Shown here one piece after another: positions 8,457 to 17,256 of a stretch of 64,000 nucleotides of DNA. The notes beneath the pieces are model-generated. The model saw only the letters and a list, made by a program, of their open reading frames with translations, ran no database searches and was not told where the DNA came from. The stretch lies in NCBI RefSeq assembly GCF_025399835.1, contig NZ_JAODVR010000001.1, forward strand, positions 1,922,001-1,986,000, given 5' to 3'. The translations under genes and the position numbers were made by a program. The stretch comes from Haloarchaeobius sp. HME9146 (GTDB lineage: Archaea > Halobacteriota > Halobacteria > Halobacteriales > Natrialbaceae). The first letter of the stretch is position 1. Each line of letters begins with the position of its first letter.

Positions 8457-8735
8457 ATGAGCGACACGTCCGCCAGTCCAGAGGATGTCCGGCACGTCGC
8501 GGACCTGGCACGCGTCGACCTCGAAGCCGACGAGGTCGACGAGTTCGCCGAGCAGTTCGCGGACATCCTCGAGTACTTCGACGCACTCGACGAGGTACCC
8601 GAGGTCGAGCACGAGGCCGACCTGGTCAACGTCATGCGTCCCGACGAGGAACGCGAGTGCCTCAGCCGCGAGGACGCGCTTCGTAACGCCGAGGAGACCG
8701 AAGACGGCTTCTTCAAAGGACCCAACGTCTCATGA
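8457..8735 (+). CDS. gatC: Glutamyl-tRNA(Gln)/Asp-tRNA(Asn) amidotransferase subunit C
   Basis: GatC is the small structural subunit of the GatCAB amidotransferase, which converts misacylated Glu-tRNA(Gln) or Asp-tRNA(Asn) to the amidated form. This 92-residue protein has the family pattern: an N-terminal helix VRHVADLARVDLEADE followed by FAEQFADILEYFDALDEV, and a C-terminal R-DEAL-like segment ending in DGFFKGPNV. The stop overlaps the gatA start (ATGA), so the subunits are translationally coupled. The third subunit, gatB, is not in this window. The ATG at 8457 follows an AT-containing patch (AAACCCTTAC, 8422-8431) that may be the promoter. Confidence 0.94.
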   Translation: MSDTSASPEDVRHVADLARVDLEADEVDEFAEQFADILEYFDALDEVPEVEHEADLVNVMRPDEERECLSREDALRNAEETEDGFFKGPNVS

Positions 8736-9997
8736 GCCAGATCTTCATCACCGAGGAGACCATCGAGGGCGCGGACGAGGGCCCCCTCGCCGACCGTACC
8801 GTCGCCGTCAAGGACAACATCTCGACCGAGGGCGTCCGGACCACCTGTGGCTCCGCGATGCTCGACGACTACGTCCCGCCGTACGACGCGACCGTCGTCT
8901 CCCGACTGAAGGAGTCGGGCGCGACCATCGTCGGGAAGGCCAACATGGACGAGTTCGGGATGGGCACGACCACGGAGACCTCCGCGTTCGGCCCGACCGA
9001 GAACCCCGCCGCCGAGGGCCACGTCCCCGGCGGTTCCTCGGGTGGTTCCGCGGCCGCCGTCGCCGCCGGCGAAGCCGACCTCGCACTCGGTTCCGACACC
9101 GGCGGTTCAATCCGCTGTCCCGCCGCGTTCTGTGGCGTCGTCGGTATCAAGCCCACCTACGGGCTGGTCTCGCGCTACGGCCTCGTCGCCTACGCGAACT
9201 CCCTGGAACAGATCGGTCCCATCGCCCCCGACGTGGAATCCGCCGCCGAACTCCTCGACGTCATCTCGGGTCCCGACGACCGCGACGCGACGACCCGTGA
9301 CGAGGGCGCGGACTCGGACTACGCCGCCGCGGCCGACGGCGACGTCGACGGCCTCCGCATCGGCGTCCCGACCGAACTCGTCGAGGGTGCCGACGAGGGC
9401 GTCAAAGCGCAGTTCTACGCCGCCCTCGACGAACTCGAAGCTCAGGGAGCCAAGTACCACGAGGTCTCCCTGGAGTCCGTCGAGTACGCCGTGCAGGCGT
9501 ACTACGTCATCGCGATGTCCGAGGCGTCCTCGAACCTCGCCCGGTTCGACGGCGTCCGCTACGGGCATTCGGGTGGCTACGACGGCAACTGGAACGAGGT
9601 CTTCGGGAAGGCCCGCGAGGAGGGCTTCGGCCCGGAGGTCAAGCGCCGTATCCTGCTGGGCACGTACGCCCTCTCGGCCGGCTACCACGACAAGTACTAC
9701 AAGAAGGCACAGGACGCGCGTGCCTGGGTCGAACAGGACTTCGACGCGGCGTTCGAGGACGCCGACGTGCTCGCCTCGCCCACGATGCCCGTCCCGCCGA
9801 TGAAACTCGGCGAGTCCCTCTCGGACCCGCTGAAGATGTACCTCGCCGACGCCAACACGGTGCCGGTGAACCTCGCCAACCTGCCCGCCATCTCCGTCCC
9901 GGCGGGCGAGACCGACGGCCTCCCCGTCGGCCTCCAGCTCGTCGGCAAGCAGTTCGACGAAGAGACCATCATCCGGGCCGGCAGCGCGCTGGCCTGA
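8732..9997 (+). CDS. gatA: Aspartyl/glutamyl-tRNA amidotransferase subunit A
   Basis: GatA is the amidase subunit that releases ammonia from glutamine for tRNA amidation. The 421-residue protein has the amidase-signature triad: K27 in VAVKDNI, the cis-serine S102 in GGSSGGS and the nucleophile S126 in DTGGSIR. The 24-residue spacing between the two serines is as expected. It is shorter than bacterial GatA (about 480) because of a reduced N-terminus and loops, which is usual in haloarchaea. The ATG at 8732 overlaps gatC. It acts in the cytoplasm with GatB and GatC. Confidence 0.95.
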   Translation: MSQIFITEETIEGADEGPLADRTVAVKDNISTEGVRTTCGSAMLDDYVPPYDATVVSRLKESGATIVGKANMDEFGMGTTTETSAFGPTENPAAEGHVPGGSSGGSAAAVAAGEADLALGSDTGGSIRCPAAFCGVVGIKPTYGLVSRYGLVAYANSLEQIGPIAPDVESAAELLDVISGPDDRDATTRDEGADSDYAAAADGDVDGLRIGVPTELVEGADEGVKAQFYAALDELEAQGAKYHEVSLESVEYAVQAYYVIAMSEASSNLARFDGVRYGHSGGYDGNWNEVFGKAREEGFGPEVKRRILLGTYALSAGYHDKYYKKAQDARAWVEQDFDAAFEDADVLASPTMPVPPMKLGESLSDPLKMYLADANTVPVNLANLPAISVPAGETDGLPVGLQLVGKQFDEETIIRAGSALA

Positions 9998-10175
9998 GTC
10001 GGTCTCGACTCACGTTCGACAGGTGGTGAGGCCGAGTACTTCGAGGCCCGACCCCGATGCGGTTCACGTTCTTCCATTCCTGCCTGGATACGAAAGTAAC
10101 CACAACAGTTATGCGGATATTTGCCATACAATCGATAACTACTGGTCGACGACGGGTGACCGGGGGAATCTATCG

Positions 10176-10589
10176 ATGCGAATAGCCAAAGACACCGAGG
10201 TCGAGTTCGACGAGTTCTCCAGAGCCTGTGACCTCGTTGAGGACTACTACGGCGACCTCATCGACGAGGTGGCCCTACACGCGCCGATCTCGCGCCGCCA
10301 ACTGGTCGCGGTCCTCGCACGGGCACAGTTATCGGGGCGCGGGCTCGGCCCGGACACACTCACCGAACAGGGAGAAGAAGTGTTCCAGTCGAACGACGAG
10401 ACGCTGTTCTGGCTCGACGGGTCGTTCTGGCGACGGCTCCGCGAGAACCACAATCTCAGCCCCGACGAGGGTCGGGCCGCACGCGAGGTCCACCGCCGAA
10501 TAATCGAAGCGATCGACGGTGACGTCGGGTACTACAACCGGGAACGCGACCCGTTCGTACTCATCGAACGAGCGCACCCGACTGGCTGA
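10176..10589 (+). CDS. Hypothetical protein, 137 residues
   Basis: I do not recognise this protein. It is soluble, with Trp- and Arg-containing amphipathic helices and no cysteine cluster. A sequence such as APISRRQLVAVLARAQ near residues 36-51 could be a helix-turn-helix, but this is weak. The segment WLDGSFWRRLRENHNLSPDEGRAA near the middle is distinctive. The start at ATG 10176 is chosen because the upstream in-frame extension (from 10023) crosses AT-rich, promoter-like sequence (gttatgcggatatttgcc and cgataact). It converges on the winged-helix gene at 10627. Confidence 0.6.
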   Translation: MRIAKDTEVEFDEFSRACDLVEDYYGDLIDEVALHAPISRRQLVAVLARAQLSGRGLGPDTLTEQGEEVFQSNDETLFWLDGSFWRRLRENHNLSPDEGRAAREVHRRIIEAIDGDVGYYNRERDPFVLIERAHPTG

Positions 10590-10626
10590 CGGAACGGGAA
10601 TCGGAAAACTGGTTCTGCTGTCTTCG

Positions 10627-10977
10627 CTACTGGTAGGCGAGGTTCATTATCCACTGCGTGAAGGCGTCGCTCTGCGGGTCAGCCTCCTCCTCACCGATGA
10701 ACGGCGAGAGCATGTCACCGGCCATGAGCAGTGAGAACTCGAGGTCCGCGGCGACCGGCTGGATGAAGTACGTGTTGTGACCGTTGTAGACGGTCTCCTC
10801 ACGGTCGACGAGCTCCTTCGCGACGAGGGATTCGACGATGCGCGATCCCTTGCGCGAGGAGACGTCGAGCTGTTTCCAGAAGTCGCTCTGGTGGATACCG
10901 CCGGTCTCGCGGACGAGTTCGAGGCCAGCCAGCTCCTCCTCTGTGAGGTCCTCCTCGGCGACGCTCACTGCGAACAC
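10627..10977 (-). CDS. Winged helix-turn-helix regulator
   Basis: This 116-residue protein looks like a MarR/ArsR-style winged helix regulator. LTEEELAGLELVRETGG is followed by IHQSDFWKQLDVSSRKGSRI (recognition-helix region, about residues 28-47) and a wing, EETVYNGHNTYFIQPV. The last 40 residues (FSLLMAGDMLSPFIGE and onward) may mediate dimerisation or ligand sensing. The GTG at 10977 is used; a second GTG three codons later (10968) gives a start closer to typical relatives and is equally likely. It probably binds DNA, but its targets are unknown. Confidence 0.7.
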   Translation of the reverse strand: MFAVSVAEEDLTEEELAGLELVRETGGIHQSDFWKQLDVSSRKGSRIVESLVAKELVDREETVYNGHNTYFIQPVAADLEFSLLMAGDMLSPFIGEEEADPQSDAFTQWIMNLAYQ

Positions 10978-11031
10978 CCCCGTGTCGTCGTAGGCATGGC
11001 TATCACGTCCGTAACACGTGTGTCTACTCGC

Positions 11032-11778
11032 TTAAAACTGCCCTTCGAGGTCCACGGGTTCGTGTGCCGTTTCGCACGGGGGGCCGTCGGCCCAGCGGTA
11101 GTCGATGGTGTCGCCGAGCACGATGAGCGAGGACGAGCGAGTGCCGAACCGGCCGTCGGGGTCGTGGACGCAGACACCGAAGTCGTGGTCGCCGAGGACG
11201 GCCGCGGCACGCTCGCGCCACTCGAACGCCGTCTCGCCGTCGCGGGGGTGGAGTTCCGCACGGACGGCCCGGGCGTTGTCTGCCTGCTGGCGTGCGATAT
11301 CGGCCCGGTGCGTCGGAATCTCGAAGCTGTCGTCGGCACCGGTGTTGACGACGACGTGGACACCGGGGTCCAGCGCCGTGGTGGTAAGCTCGCCATCCCA
11401 CTCGAACAGGAAGGCGTCGTCGGGGTCAGCGACGACGAGGTTGAAGCCCTGGTACTCGTGGTCGGCGACGGCGGCCTCGACGAGGTCCCTGACGGCGGTG
11501 GCACCCGGTTGGCGAAGGGCGTCACGGACGAGTAGCCCGCGAGAGCGCTCACCGGCGAGGTCGGCGTCGACCCAGCGATTCGTCACGCCGACGAACAGGT
11601 CCTGGTCGGTGCAGCCGATCCAGGTACCACCGGCCTGCTCGTCGCGGGGAGCGACGACGACGGGGTCCGTCTCGACGACGCTCGGGGGGCGTGCCGGCCG
11701 GGACAGCAGTTCGTCACGGTTCGCCGCCACGACGACGGGTTCGTCGAACACACGCCAGGCGATAGTGAGGGTACACAC
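11032..11778 (-). CDS. NRDE (TANGO2-type) family protein
   Basis: This 248-residue protein belongs to the NRDE/TANGO2 family, an Ntn-hydrolase-like fold. The start is GTG 11778, which places Cys at position 2 (MCTLTIAW), the conserved N-terminal nucleophile position of the family. The name-giving NRDE is at residues 20-23. The conserved GGTWIG and FVGVTNR segments follow. TANGO2 in eukaryotes is tied to heme and lipid handling; the prokaryotic role is unproven. A longer reading from 11805 would bury the Cys2 and is rejected. It is divergent from coaD with about 70 bases between the starts. Confidence 0.88.
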   Translation of the reverse strand: MCTLTIAWRVFDEPVVVAANRDELLSRPARPPSVVETDPVVVAPRDEQAGGTWIGCTDQDLFVGVTNRWVDADLAGERSRGLLVRDALRQPGATAVRDLVEAAVADHEYQGFNLVVADPDDAFLFEWDGELTTTALDPGVHVVVNTGADDSFEIPTHRADIARQQADNARAVRAELHPRDGETAFEWRERAAAVLGDHDFGVCVHDPDGRFGTRSSSLIVLGDTIDYRWADGPPCETAHEPVDLEGQF

Positions 11779-11851
11779 GGCCCCTGCTACGGCGGGAGAC
11801 GACAAAAACGCCCGGTAGCTGTATGTCGTTGCACTCCCTACAGAACGTGTT

Positions 11852-12316
11852 ATGCGAGTTGCCGTCGCGGGTACGTTCGGACCGGTTCACGATGGCCACC
11901 GACGACTCTTCGAGACCGCACTCGAACTGGGGACCGATGGCGTCGTGGTCGGACTGACGAGTGACGCGTTCGCGTCGGAGTCCCGGGACCGGGACGTCCC
12001 GTCGTTCGAGACACGCGAGCGAGTGCTCAAGCGAGAACTCACCGATATGAACCTGTGGGGCCGCCCGATAGAGATACGGAAGATCGCGTCCGAGGACGCC
12101 TTCGCCGCGACCGAACAGGACCTCGATGCCCTGGTCGTGTCGCCGGAGACGTACCCCGAGACCGAGGAGATAAACGAGACTCGCCGCGAGAACGACCTGA
12201 ACCAGCTCCTCGTGGTCGTCTCCCCGTTCGTCCGCGACGCCGACGGTGAACGGCTCTCGTCGACCAGAATCGTCGAAGGCGAGGTCGACGAACACGGCGC
12301 AGCCGCGCCATCATAG
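11852..12316 (+). CDS. coaD: Phosphopantetheine adenylyltransferase (archaeal CoaD type)
   Basis: The enzyme transfers AMP from ATP to 4'-phosphopantetheine, making dephospho-CoA, the penultimate step of CoA synthesis. The 154-residue protein has the nucleotidyltransferase signature TFGPVHDGH with H13-x-G-H16, and the LSSTRI motif near residue 134, which corresponds to ISSTxIR. It belongs to the archaeal/eukaryal PPAT type rather than bacterial CoaD. Residues 58-100 hold PSFETRERV and EINETRRE, also conserved. It converges on menE; the two stops are 33 bases apart, with a short tandem duplication between them. Confidence 0.93.
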   Translation: MRVAVAGTFGPVHDGHRRLFETALELGTDGVVVGLTSDAFASESRDRDVPSFETRERVLKRELTDMNLWGRPIEIRKIASEDAFAATEQDLDALVVSPETYPETEEINETRRENDLNQLLVVVSPFVRDADGERLSSTRIVEGEVDEHGAAAPS

Positions 12317-12344
12317 GGCCCGTTTCTGGAGGCCCGTTTCTGGA
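12317..12344. repeat. Perfect 14-base tandem duplication
   Basis: GGCCCGTTTCTGGA occurs twice head to tail (12317-12330 and 12331-12344) in the gap between the coaD and menE stop codons. It may be a recent slippage duplication; the T-containing core could act in termination. No further copies were noticed. Confidence 0.9.
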
Positions 12345-12349
12345 GCGCG

Positions 12350-13861
12350 TCAGTCACCGAGGAGCTCGCGGACCGCGTCGCGGTCGACGGTTCCGGACGC
12401 GGTTCGCGGCAGCTCGTCGGCGAAGCCCACCGTTTTCGGCACCTCGTGGGGCGCGAGTCGGCCCTTGCAGTGTGCGTCGATGTCCTCGCTGGTTACGGTC
12501 TCGGCCGCACCCGTGACGACCAGCGCGGCGACCCGTTCGCCCCACTCCTCGTCGGGGAGCCCGACGACAGCGACGGCGGTGACGCCGGGATGGGACCGAA
12601 TCGCCTCCGCGACAACCGAGGGGTCGACGTTCTCGCCCCCGGTGACGATGCGGTCGTCGACGCGCCCGGTGACCCACAGGCGTCCCGCGTCGTCCTTGTA
12701 GCCCACGTCGCCGGTGTGGAAGCCGTGCTGGGAGAACGCCGCATCGGTCTGTTCGTCGTCGAGGTAGCCCGGCGTCACGGTCGGGCCGTCGACCACGATC
12801 TCGCCCACCTCGCCCGTCATCACGGAATCACCCGCGTCGTCGAGGACACTGACGGTGGTCGTGACGAGCGGTTGGCCGACGGTACCCGGGTGCTCGCGGG
12901 CCTGCTCGGGGGTGGCAGTCGCTATCTGCGAGGCGGCTTCCGTCATGCCGTAGGTGGGGTATACCGGCACGTCGTGGTCGGCACACCGGTCGAGCAGGGC
13001 CTGGGAGGCAGCCGCCCCGCCGAGCAGCACGAACCTGAGGTGTGCCGGCGGCGACCAGCCGTCGTCGAGCAGTCGCCGGAGCATCGTCGGGACGAGCGAG
13101 ACGCCCGTCACGTCGTGTGTCTCGATGATCGCGGCGGTCTTCGCGGGGTCGAACTCGCGCTGGAGGACGGTGCCCGTGCCATAGAGCGTCGCCCGGACGA
13201 ACGGGGCGAGCCCGCCCATGTGGTACGTCGGGAGACAGACCAGCCAGCGGTCGCTCCGGTCGATGCCCAGTCGGAAGGCCGACCCGACGGCGCTGTCGAC
13301 CAGGTTCCCGACCGTCAGGCGGACGCCCTTCGGCCGGCCGGTCGTCCCCGACGTGAACAGGAGCGCCTGCTCGTTCGTCTTCGAGAGCGGATAGGGAATC
13401 GCGACGGCCGAACTCCCGTCGTCGAGGGGGTCGACCGCCGCCAGCGTCGGCTCGTCCACGCTAACAGTCGGGACGTCGTCTGTCGATTTCGCGACGGTCT
13501 CGAAGGCCTGTCGCTCCGTCTCGCGCCCACAGACGAGTACCCGGCAGTCGGCGCGTTCGAGTTGCGCCGCGAGTTCGTCAGCCGGCCGATTCGGGTCGAA
13601 CAACACCACGGAACTCGCCCGGCGCATCGCCGCGAAGAACACCAGCGGAACCGCGACGCGGCGGTCGAGCAGGAGACCGACCCGACCGTCGCCGGGGTAG
13701 TCGTCGAGCCGGGCGGCCAGGTCGTGAACGCGGTGATGCATCTCGCGGAACGTCCACGACTCGCCCGTGTCTGCGTCGACCAGGGCGGTCCGTTCGGGTG
13801 TGGTGCCGGCGCGTACCGTCAGCAGGTCCTGTGTCGGCCAGTCGACCGGGACGCCACTCAC
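12350..13861 (-). CDS. menE: o-Succinylbenzoate-CoA ligase
   Basis: MenE activates o-succinylbenzoate with ATP and CoA in menaquinone synthesis. The 503-residue protein is an ANL-superfamily adenylate-forming enzyme. The phosphate-binding loop LLFTSGTTGRPKGV is at 167-180, a YPTYGMTE (A5) motif lies near 300, TGDVGYKD (A7) near 390 and the hinge RVDDRIVTGGENV near 405. The C-terminal catalytic lysine lies in PHEVPKTVGF. GTG at 13861 overlaps the menC stop (GTGA), so this is the last gene of menA-menC-menE. The in-frame sequence upstream of 13861 lies inside menC and is not part of the protein. Confidence 0.93.
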   Translation of the reverse strand: MSGVPVDWPTQDLLTVRAGTTPERTALVDADTGESWTFREMHHRVHDLAARLDDYPGDGRVGLLLDRRVAVPLVFFAAMRRASSVVLFDPNRPADELAAQLERADCRVLVCGRETERQAFETVAKSTDDVPTVSVDEPTLAAVDPLDDGSSAVAIPYPLSKTNEQALLFTSGTTGRPKGVRLTVGNLVDSAVGSAFRLGIDRSDRWLVCLPTYHMGGLAPFVRATLYGTGTVLQREFDPAKTAAIIETHDVTGVSLVPTMLRRLLDDGWSPPAHLRFVLLGGAAASQALLDRCADHDVPVYPTYGMTEAASQIATATPEQAREHPGTVGQPLVTTTVSVLDDAGDSVMTGEVGEIVVDGPTVTPGYLDDEQTDAAFSQHGFHTGDVGYKDDAGRLWVTGRVDDRIVTGGENVDPSVVAEAIRSHPGVTAVAVVGLPDEEWGERVAALVVTGAAETVTSEDIDAHCKGRLAPHEVPKTVGFADELPRTASGTVDRDAVRELLGD

Positions 13862-14898
13862 TCGTCCCACACCCCGCGGACGCCGAGGCCCGGGCCGTCG
13901 GGCACCCGGATGGTGCCGTACTCGACCGGACAGGGGTCCGGCCCGAGGTCGGTCGAGAGCCACTCCGCGGTCGCCAGCCCGCTCGGGAGGACACCGGGGA
14001 GCGAGGCCGCGAGATGAACCGCGGCGGTGCGTGCCACGACCGCGTCGATGGTGGTCGTGACGACCGTCGCGACCTGTGCCTCCTGCGCGGCGAGTGCGGC
14101 CTGTCTGGCCTGTTCGACGCCGCCGAGGGCCATCGGTTTGAGGACGACCACGTCGGTCGCGTCGGCGTCGAGGACGGCCTCGACGGAGTGGCTCGCGAGG
14201 GATTCGTCGAGTGCCACCCCGACCGACCCGGGTCGGTCCCGCAACGCGGCGTGCCCGGCGAGGTCGTCGGGGTCGAGGGGCTGTTCCACGAACTGGACAC
14301 CGGCGTCGGCGAAGGCGTCGAAGGCGTCCTCGGCCTGCTCGCGGGACCACGCCCCGTTCGCGTCGGCACGGATGGTTACCGCCTGTCCCACAGCGTCGCG
14401 GACCGCCTCGACGCGCTCGATGTCGGTCGCGAGGTCCCGTGCGCCGACCTTGAGCTTCACGCAGTCGAAGCCCTGGTCGGTGGCCGATTCGGCCGCAGCG
14501 GCGGTATCCTCGGGCGCGGCGTCACCGACCGTCGCGTTCACGGGCACCACGTCGCGGGTCGCACGCCGGCCCAGAATCTTGTACAGCGGGCGGTCGTGCT
14601 GTTTCGCCCGGAGGTCGGCCAGGGCGAGCGAGATGCCGTGTCTGGCGGCCGGGTTCGCGGCGAGGTCCTCGCGAAGGGCGGCCTCCTCGTTGCGGATGCG
14701 TTCCGTGGCGTCGGCCAGGGCGGCGCGACACTCCGCCAGCGACTCGGTCCAGCCCGGCAGGGGCATCGCCTCGCCCAGTCCGACGTGGTCGCCATCGCTC
14801 ACCCGGACGAGGATGCCCTCGCGCTCGGTCATCTCGCCGTTCGCGGTGGCGAGGGGGCGCGACAGCGAGACCGAGAACTCGCGCGTGTCTGCCTCCAT
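13858..14898 (-). CDS. menC: o-Succinylbenzoate synthase
   Basis: MenC dehydrates SHCHC to o-succinylbenzoate. The 346-residue protein is an enolase-superfamily (muconate lactonising subgroup) barrel. The catalytic lysines are in VKLKVG (K148/K150). The metal ligands are D179 in RADANGAW, E205 in VEQPL and D231 in ALDES, and the distal lysine is K254 in LKPMALGG. Its position between menA and menE supports MenC over other dehydratases of the family. The ATG overlaps the last base of the menA stop (TGATG). It is cytoplasmic. Confidence 0.93.
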   Translation of the reverse strand: MEADTREFSVSLSRPLATANGEMTEREGILVRVSDGDHVGLGEAMPLPGWTESLAECRAALADATERIRNEEAALREDLAANPAARHGISLALADLRAKQHDRPLYKILGRRATRDVVPVNATVGDAAPEDTAAAAESATDQGFDCVKLKVGARDLATDIERVEAVRDAVGQAVTIRADANGAWSREQAEDAFDAFADAGVQFVEQPLDPDDLAGHAALRDRPGSVGVALDESLASHSVEAVLDADATDVVVLKPMALGGVEQARQAALAAQEAQVATVVTTTIDAVVARTAAVHLAASLPGVLPSGLATAEWLSTDLGPDPCPVEYGTIRVPDGPGLGVRGVWDE

Positions 14899-15872
14899 CA
14901 GACCACCCCTCCGAGGAGGCCGGGCAGTGCGAAGCCGATTCCGAACAGGAGGGCGTAGAGCGCGAGGAGCTGGCCGACCTGTTCGAGCGCCGGGTTCAGG
15001 GTCGCGCCGTCGGTCCGGGTGAGGACGGTCTGGGTGACCGTGGCCGCGAGCGGGAGCGAGAGGAGCGGCGCGAGCACCGTCGCGGGCGTGTCGAACCCGA
15101 GGACGAGGACGACGGGCGTGAGGTACGCGATGGCCAGCATCGCGAGGAACTCGGCGCGGGCGAACCGGTAGCCGAAGGCGACCGCGAGCGTCGTCTTCCC
15201 CGTTCTCGAATCCTCCTCCCTGTCGCGGACGTTGTTCACGACGAGGATGTTCGTCGAGATGGCCGCGATGGGGAGGCTGGCGAGGAGTGCGAGATTCAGG
15301 TCGGGCAGGGGCGGGAGCCCGGTCGCCAGCGGCCCGTAGCCGGGGGTCGCGGCCGCGGCCTGCACGTAGTAGGTCCCCGTGACGGCGACCAGCCCGAAAA
15401 AGACGAACACGAACAGGTCACCGAGGCCGTTGTACCCCAGCGGGTACGGCCCGCCGGTGTAGGCGACGCCCGAGGCCACGCTCACGAGGCCGACGACGAG
15501 GATGGGAATCCCGCCGACCCACACCAGGTAACTGCCGGTGACGATGGCGACCGCGAAGGTCACGGCCATCGCCCGTTTCACCTCGTCGGCGTCGATGAGC
15601 CCCGACTGGGTGACCCGGGTGAACCCCTGTCTTTCCTCGGTGTCCGCCCCCTGTTTCGCGTCGTAGTAGTCGTTTGCGAAGTTCGTCCCCACCTGGATGA
15701 GCGCCGCACCCACGAACGCCATCACCGCCGGGAGGGCCGCGAACACGCCGCTGTAGTAGGCGACGGCCGTGCCGACGATGACGGGGGCTGCAGCCGCCGG
15801 CAGCGTCTGGGGCCGGGCGGCCATCACCCACGCCTTCGTCTTCGAGATGTCCGCAGTCGCCGTGTCAGTCAT
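14898..15872 (-). CDS. menA: 1,4-Dihydroxy-2-naphthoate polyprenyltransferase
   Basis: MenA attaches the prenyl tail to DHNA in the membrane. The 324-residue UbiA-family protein has eight to nine predicted helices. The two Asp-rich motifs are NDYYDAKQGAD (near residues 67-77) and NNVRDREEDSRTGK (near 213-226), which bind the Mg-prenyl diphosphate. Haloarchaeal menaquinone normally carries a C40 tail; the tail length cannot be read from sequence. It is the first gene of the menA-menC-menE block, with tight overlaps to menC. The ATG at 15872 gives a short soluble leader before the first helix. Confidence 0.94.
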   Translation of the reverse strand: MTDTATADISKTKAWVMAARPQTLPAAAAPVIVGTAVAYYSGVFAALPAVMAFVGAALIQVGTNFANDYYDAKQGADTEERQGFTRVTQSGLIDADEVKRAMAVTFAVAIVTGSYLVWVGGIPILVVGLVSVASGVAYTGGPYPLGYNGLGDLFVFVFFGLVAVTGTYYVQAAAATPGYGPLATGLPPLPDLNLALLASLPIAAISTNILVVNNVRDREEDSRTGKTTLAVAFGYRFARAEFLAMLAIAYLTPVVLVLGFDTPATVLAPLLSLPLAATVTQTVLTRTDGATLNPALEQVGQLLALYALLFGIGFALPGLLGGVV

Positions 15873-15963
15873 TACCGGCAGTTAGGGCGACGATGAAAAA
15901 GCCGCTGTGGTTCGGGAGGGCGGGGTTCGGGGGTCGGTCGCGGGGCCAGTCCGGGAGGGCGGT

Positions 15964-16548
15964 TCAGGCCCCGGTCTTCGTGCCGTCGTCGTCCGCGGGC
16001 TGGCCGACGGGGAAGTCGAACCGAACCCAGTCGGTCCAGACGAGGTCGCCGTCCTCGTTCTGGCAGGGGCGGTCGATGTCGGGGTCGTACTCGCCGTTCT
16101 CGTTCGTGTCCAGCACGGCGACGACCGCGACCTCGTGCTCGCCGGAGCGGTCACCGATGGGGACGGCGGCTCCGTCTGCCGTGACGGCGCTGCCCTCGAA
16201 CCGGACGTGGTCCGCCCCGAGGACGGTCCCCTCCTCGAAGGCGACGAAGAGCATGCTCGTGTCCGCGGGGACCGTCCAGCCGACGTGGACGTTCCCCTGC
16301 GTCCAGAGTTCGGCTTTGTTACTGGTCCCCCAGTAGCTCACCCAGACCTGCTCGCAGGTGGTCGGCTCCGCGAGCGTCTGGTTCAGGGTCGGGCCGTCAC
16401 CGGGTCCGGTGGTGTCGGTCGTCGTCGTCGGGTCTGTGGCGGGTGGGTCGGTCGTGTCGCCGGGGGCGCCAGTACTCCCGAGCTGGCCGACGCAGCCGGC
16501 GGAGAGCACGAGCAGACAGCAACACAGGGCGGCGAGTCGCGTCTTCAT
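15964..16548 (-). CDS. Lipoprotein of unknown function
   Basis: The 194-residue protein begins with a hydrophobic signal (MKTRLAALCCCLLVL) and lipobox LSAGC with the lipid-modified Cys near residue 19. A Thr/Pro/Gly/Asp-rich linker of about 35 residues follows, as in many haloarchaeal lipoproteins. The mature domain (about 60-190) contains TCEQVWVSYWG and a DTNENGEYDPDID loop that resembles a calcium-binding or EF-hand-like turn. Two further cysteines may pair. No function can be assigned. It lies 91 bases downstream of menA on the same strand and may be cotranscribed from upstream genes. Confidence 0.72.
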   Translation of the reverse strand: MKTRLAALCCCLLVLSAGCVGQLGSTGAPGDTTDPPATDPTTTTDTTGPGDGPTLNQTLAEPTTCEQVWVSYWGTSNKAELWTQGNVHVGWTVPADTSMLFVAFEEGTVLGADHVRFEGSAVTADGAAVPIGDRSGEHEVAVVAVLDTNENGEYDPDIDRPCQNEDGDLVWTDWVRFDFPVGQPADDDGTKTGA

Positions 16549-16634
16549 GCCAGGTAGACAGACGCGCCACCTCCCGAAAAGAACACGTCAAGGTGAAAGA
16601 ACGATTGCAGCGAGGTGCGGGGCCAGGGCCGTCG

Positions 16635-17108
16635 TCAGACGGCGTCCTCGAGTGCGGCGTAGACGCCTCCGAGGACGAGGCCGTAGACGACGTGCCAGAG
16701 CAGCGACGGGATGGCGAAGTTGGGCAGCGGCGGGTTCGCGGGCGAACCGACCGCGTCGAGCCAGACCGGCATGAGCAGCGCGGCCAGGCCGACCCAGGTC
16801 ACGACGCCCCAGCCGAGGCCGAGCCCGAGGCGCTGCCCGAGCGACTCGGCGTCCAGGACGCCTGCGAGGCCAGCGAACGCGACCCCGAGAACCGCCCCAT
16901 GTGAGATGTGGACGACGAGGCCGAGTCCCGGACTCGCGGGCGGGGCCAGGGTGTACATCGAGGGGATGGCGACCGCGAGCGTCGCCGTGTTCATCGCGAG
17001 CACGAGCGCGCCCATGACGACGCTACCGACGATACCGCCGAGGACGCCAGCCTTCCAGTTTCCGTTCGCGACACCGGTCGAATACGAGGTTTCTGTCGTT
17101 GTCGACAT
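16635..17108 (-). CDS. Four-helix membrane protein of unknown function
   Basis: The 157-residue protein has an N-terminal soluble segment of about 18 residues. Four hydrophobic helices follow, at about 22-45 (AGVLGGIVGSVVMGALVLAM), 60-82, 95-115 and 130-150. Loops are short and the termini polar. A histidine in the second helix (VVHISHGAVLG) stands out. I know of similar haloarchaeal membrane proteins but no function. The start is ATG 17108: a TATA-like CGCTTTATCC lies 27 bases upstream, which fits a leaderless transcript. Longer in-frame readings to 17399 run through this promoter and are rejected. Confidence 0.65.
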   Translation of the reverse strand: MSTTTETSYSTGVANGNWKAGVLGGIVGSVVMGALVLAMNTATLAVAIPSMYTLAPPASPGLGLVVHISHGAVLGVAFAGLAGVLDAESLGQRLGLGLGWGVVTWVGLAALLMPVWLDAVGSPANPPLPNFAIPSLLWHVVYGLVLGGVYAALEDAV

Positions 17109-17130
17109 GCAGTCGGCTCTGCTCGGTGTG

Positions 17131-17140
17131 GGATAAAGCG
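17131..17140 (-). promoter_or_regulatory. TATA element for the gene starting at 17108
   Basis: CGCTTTATCC on the minus strand is centred 27 bases upstream of the ATG, the standard distance from TATA to start site for leaderless haloarchaeal transcripts. It also decides the start codon of that gene. Confidence 0.55.
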
Positions 17141-17256
17141 AATTTGGGGCCCGTGTATCGCGAACACACCCCGCCCAAACCATTATATTCGAGCCGCGAA
17201 TCGTGGTCGGGGTCGTCGCGAGACAGGGGGAACCGAACTGGCGTCGACCGGCCGGG

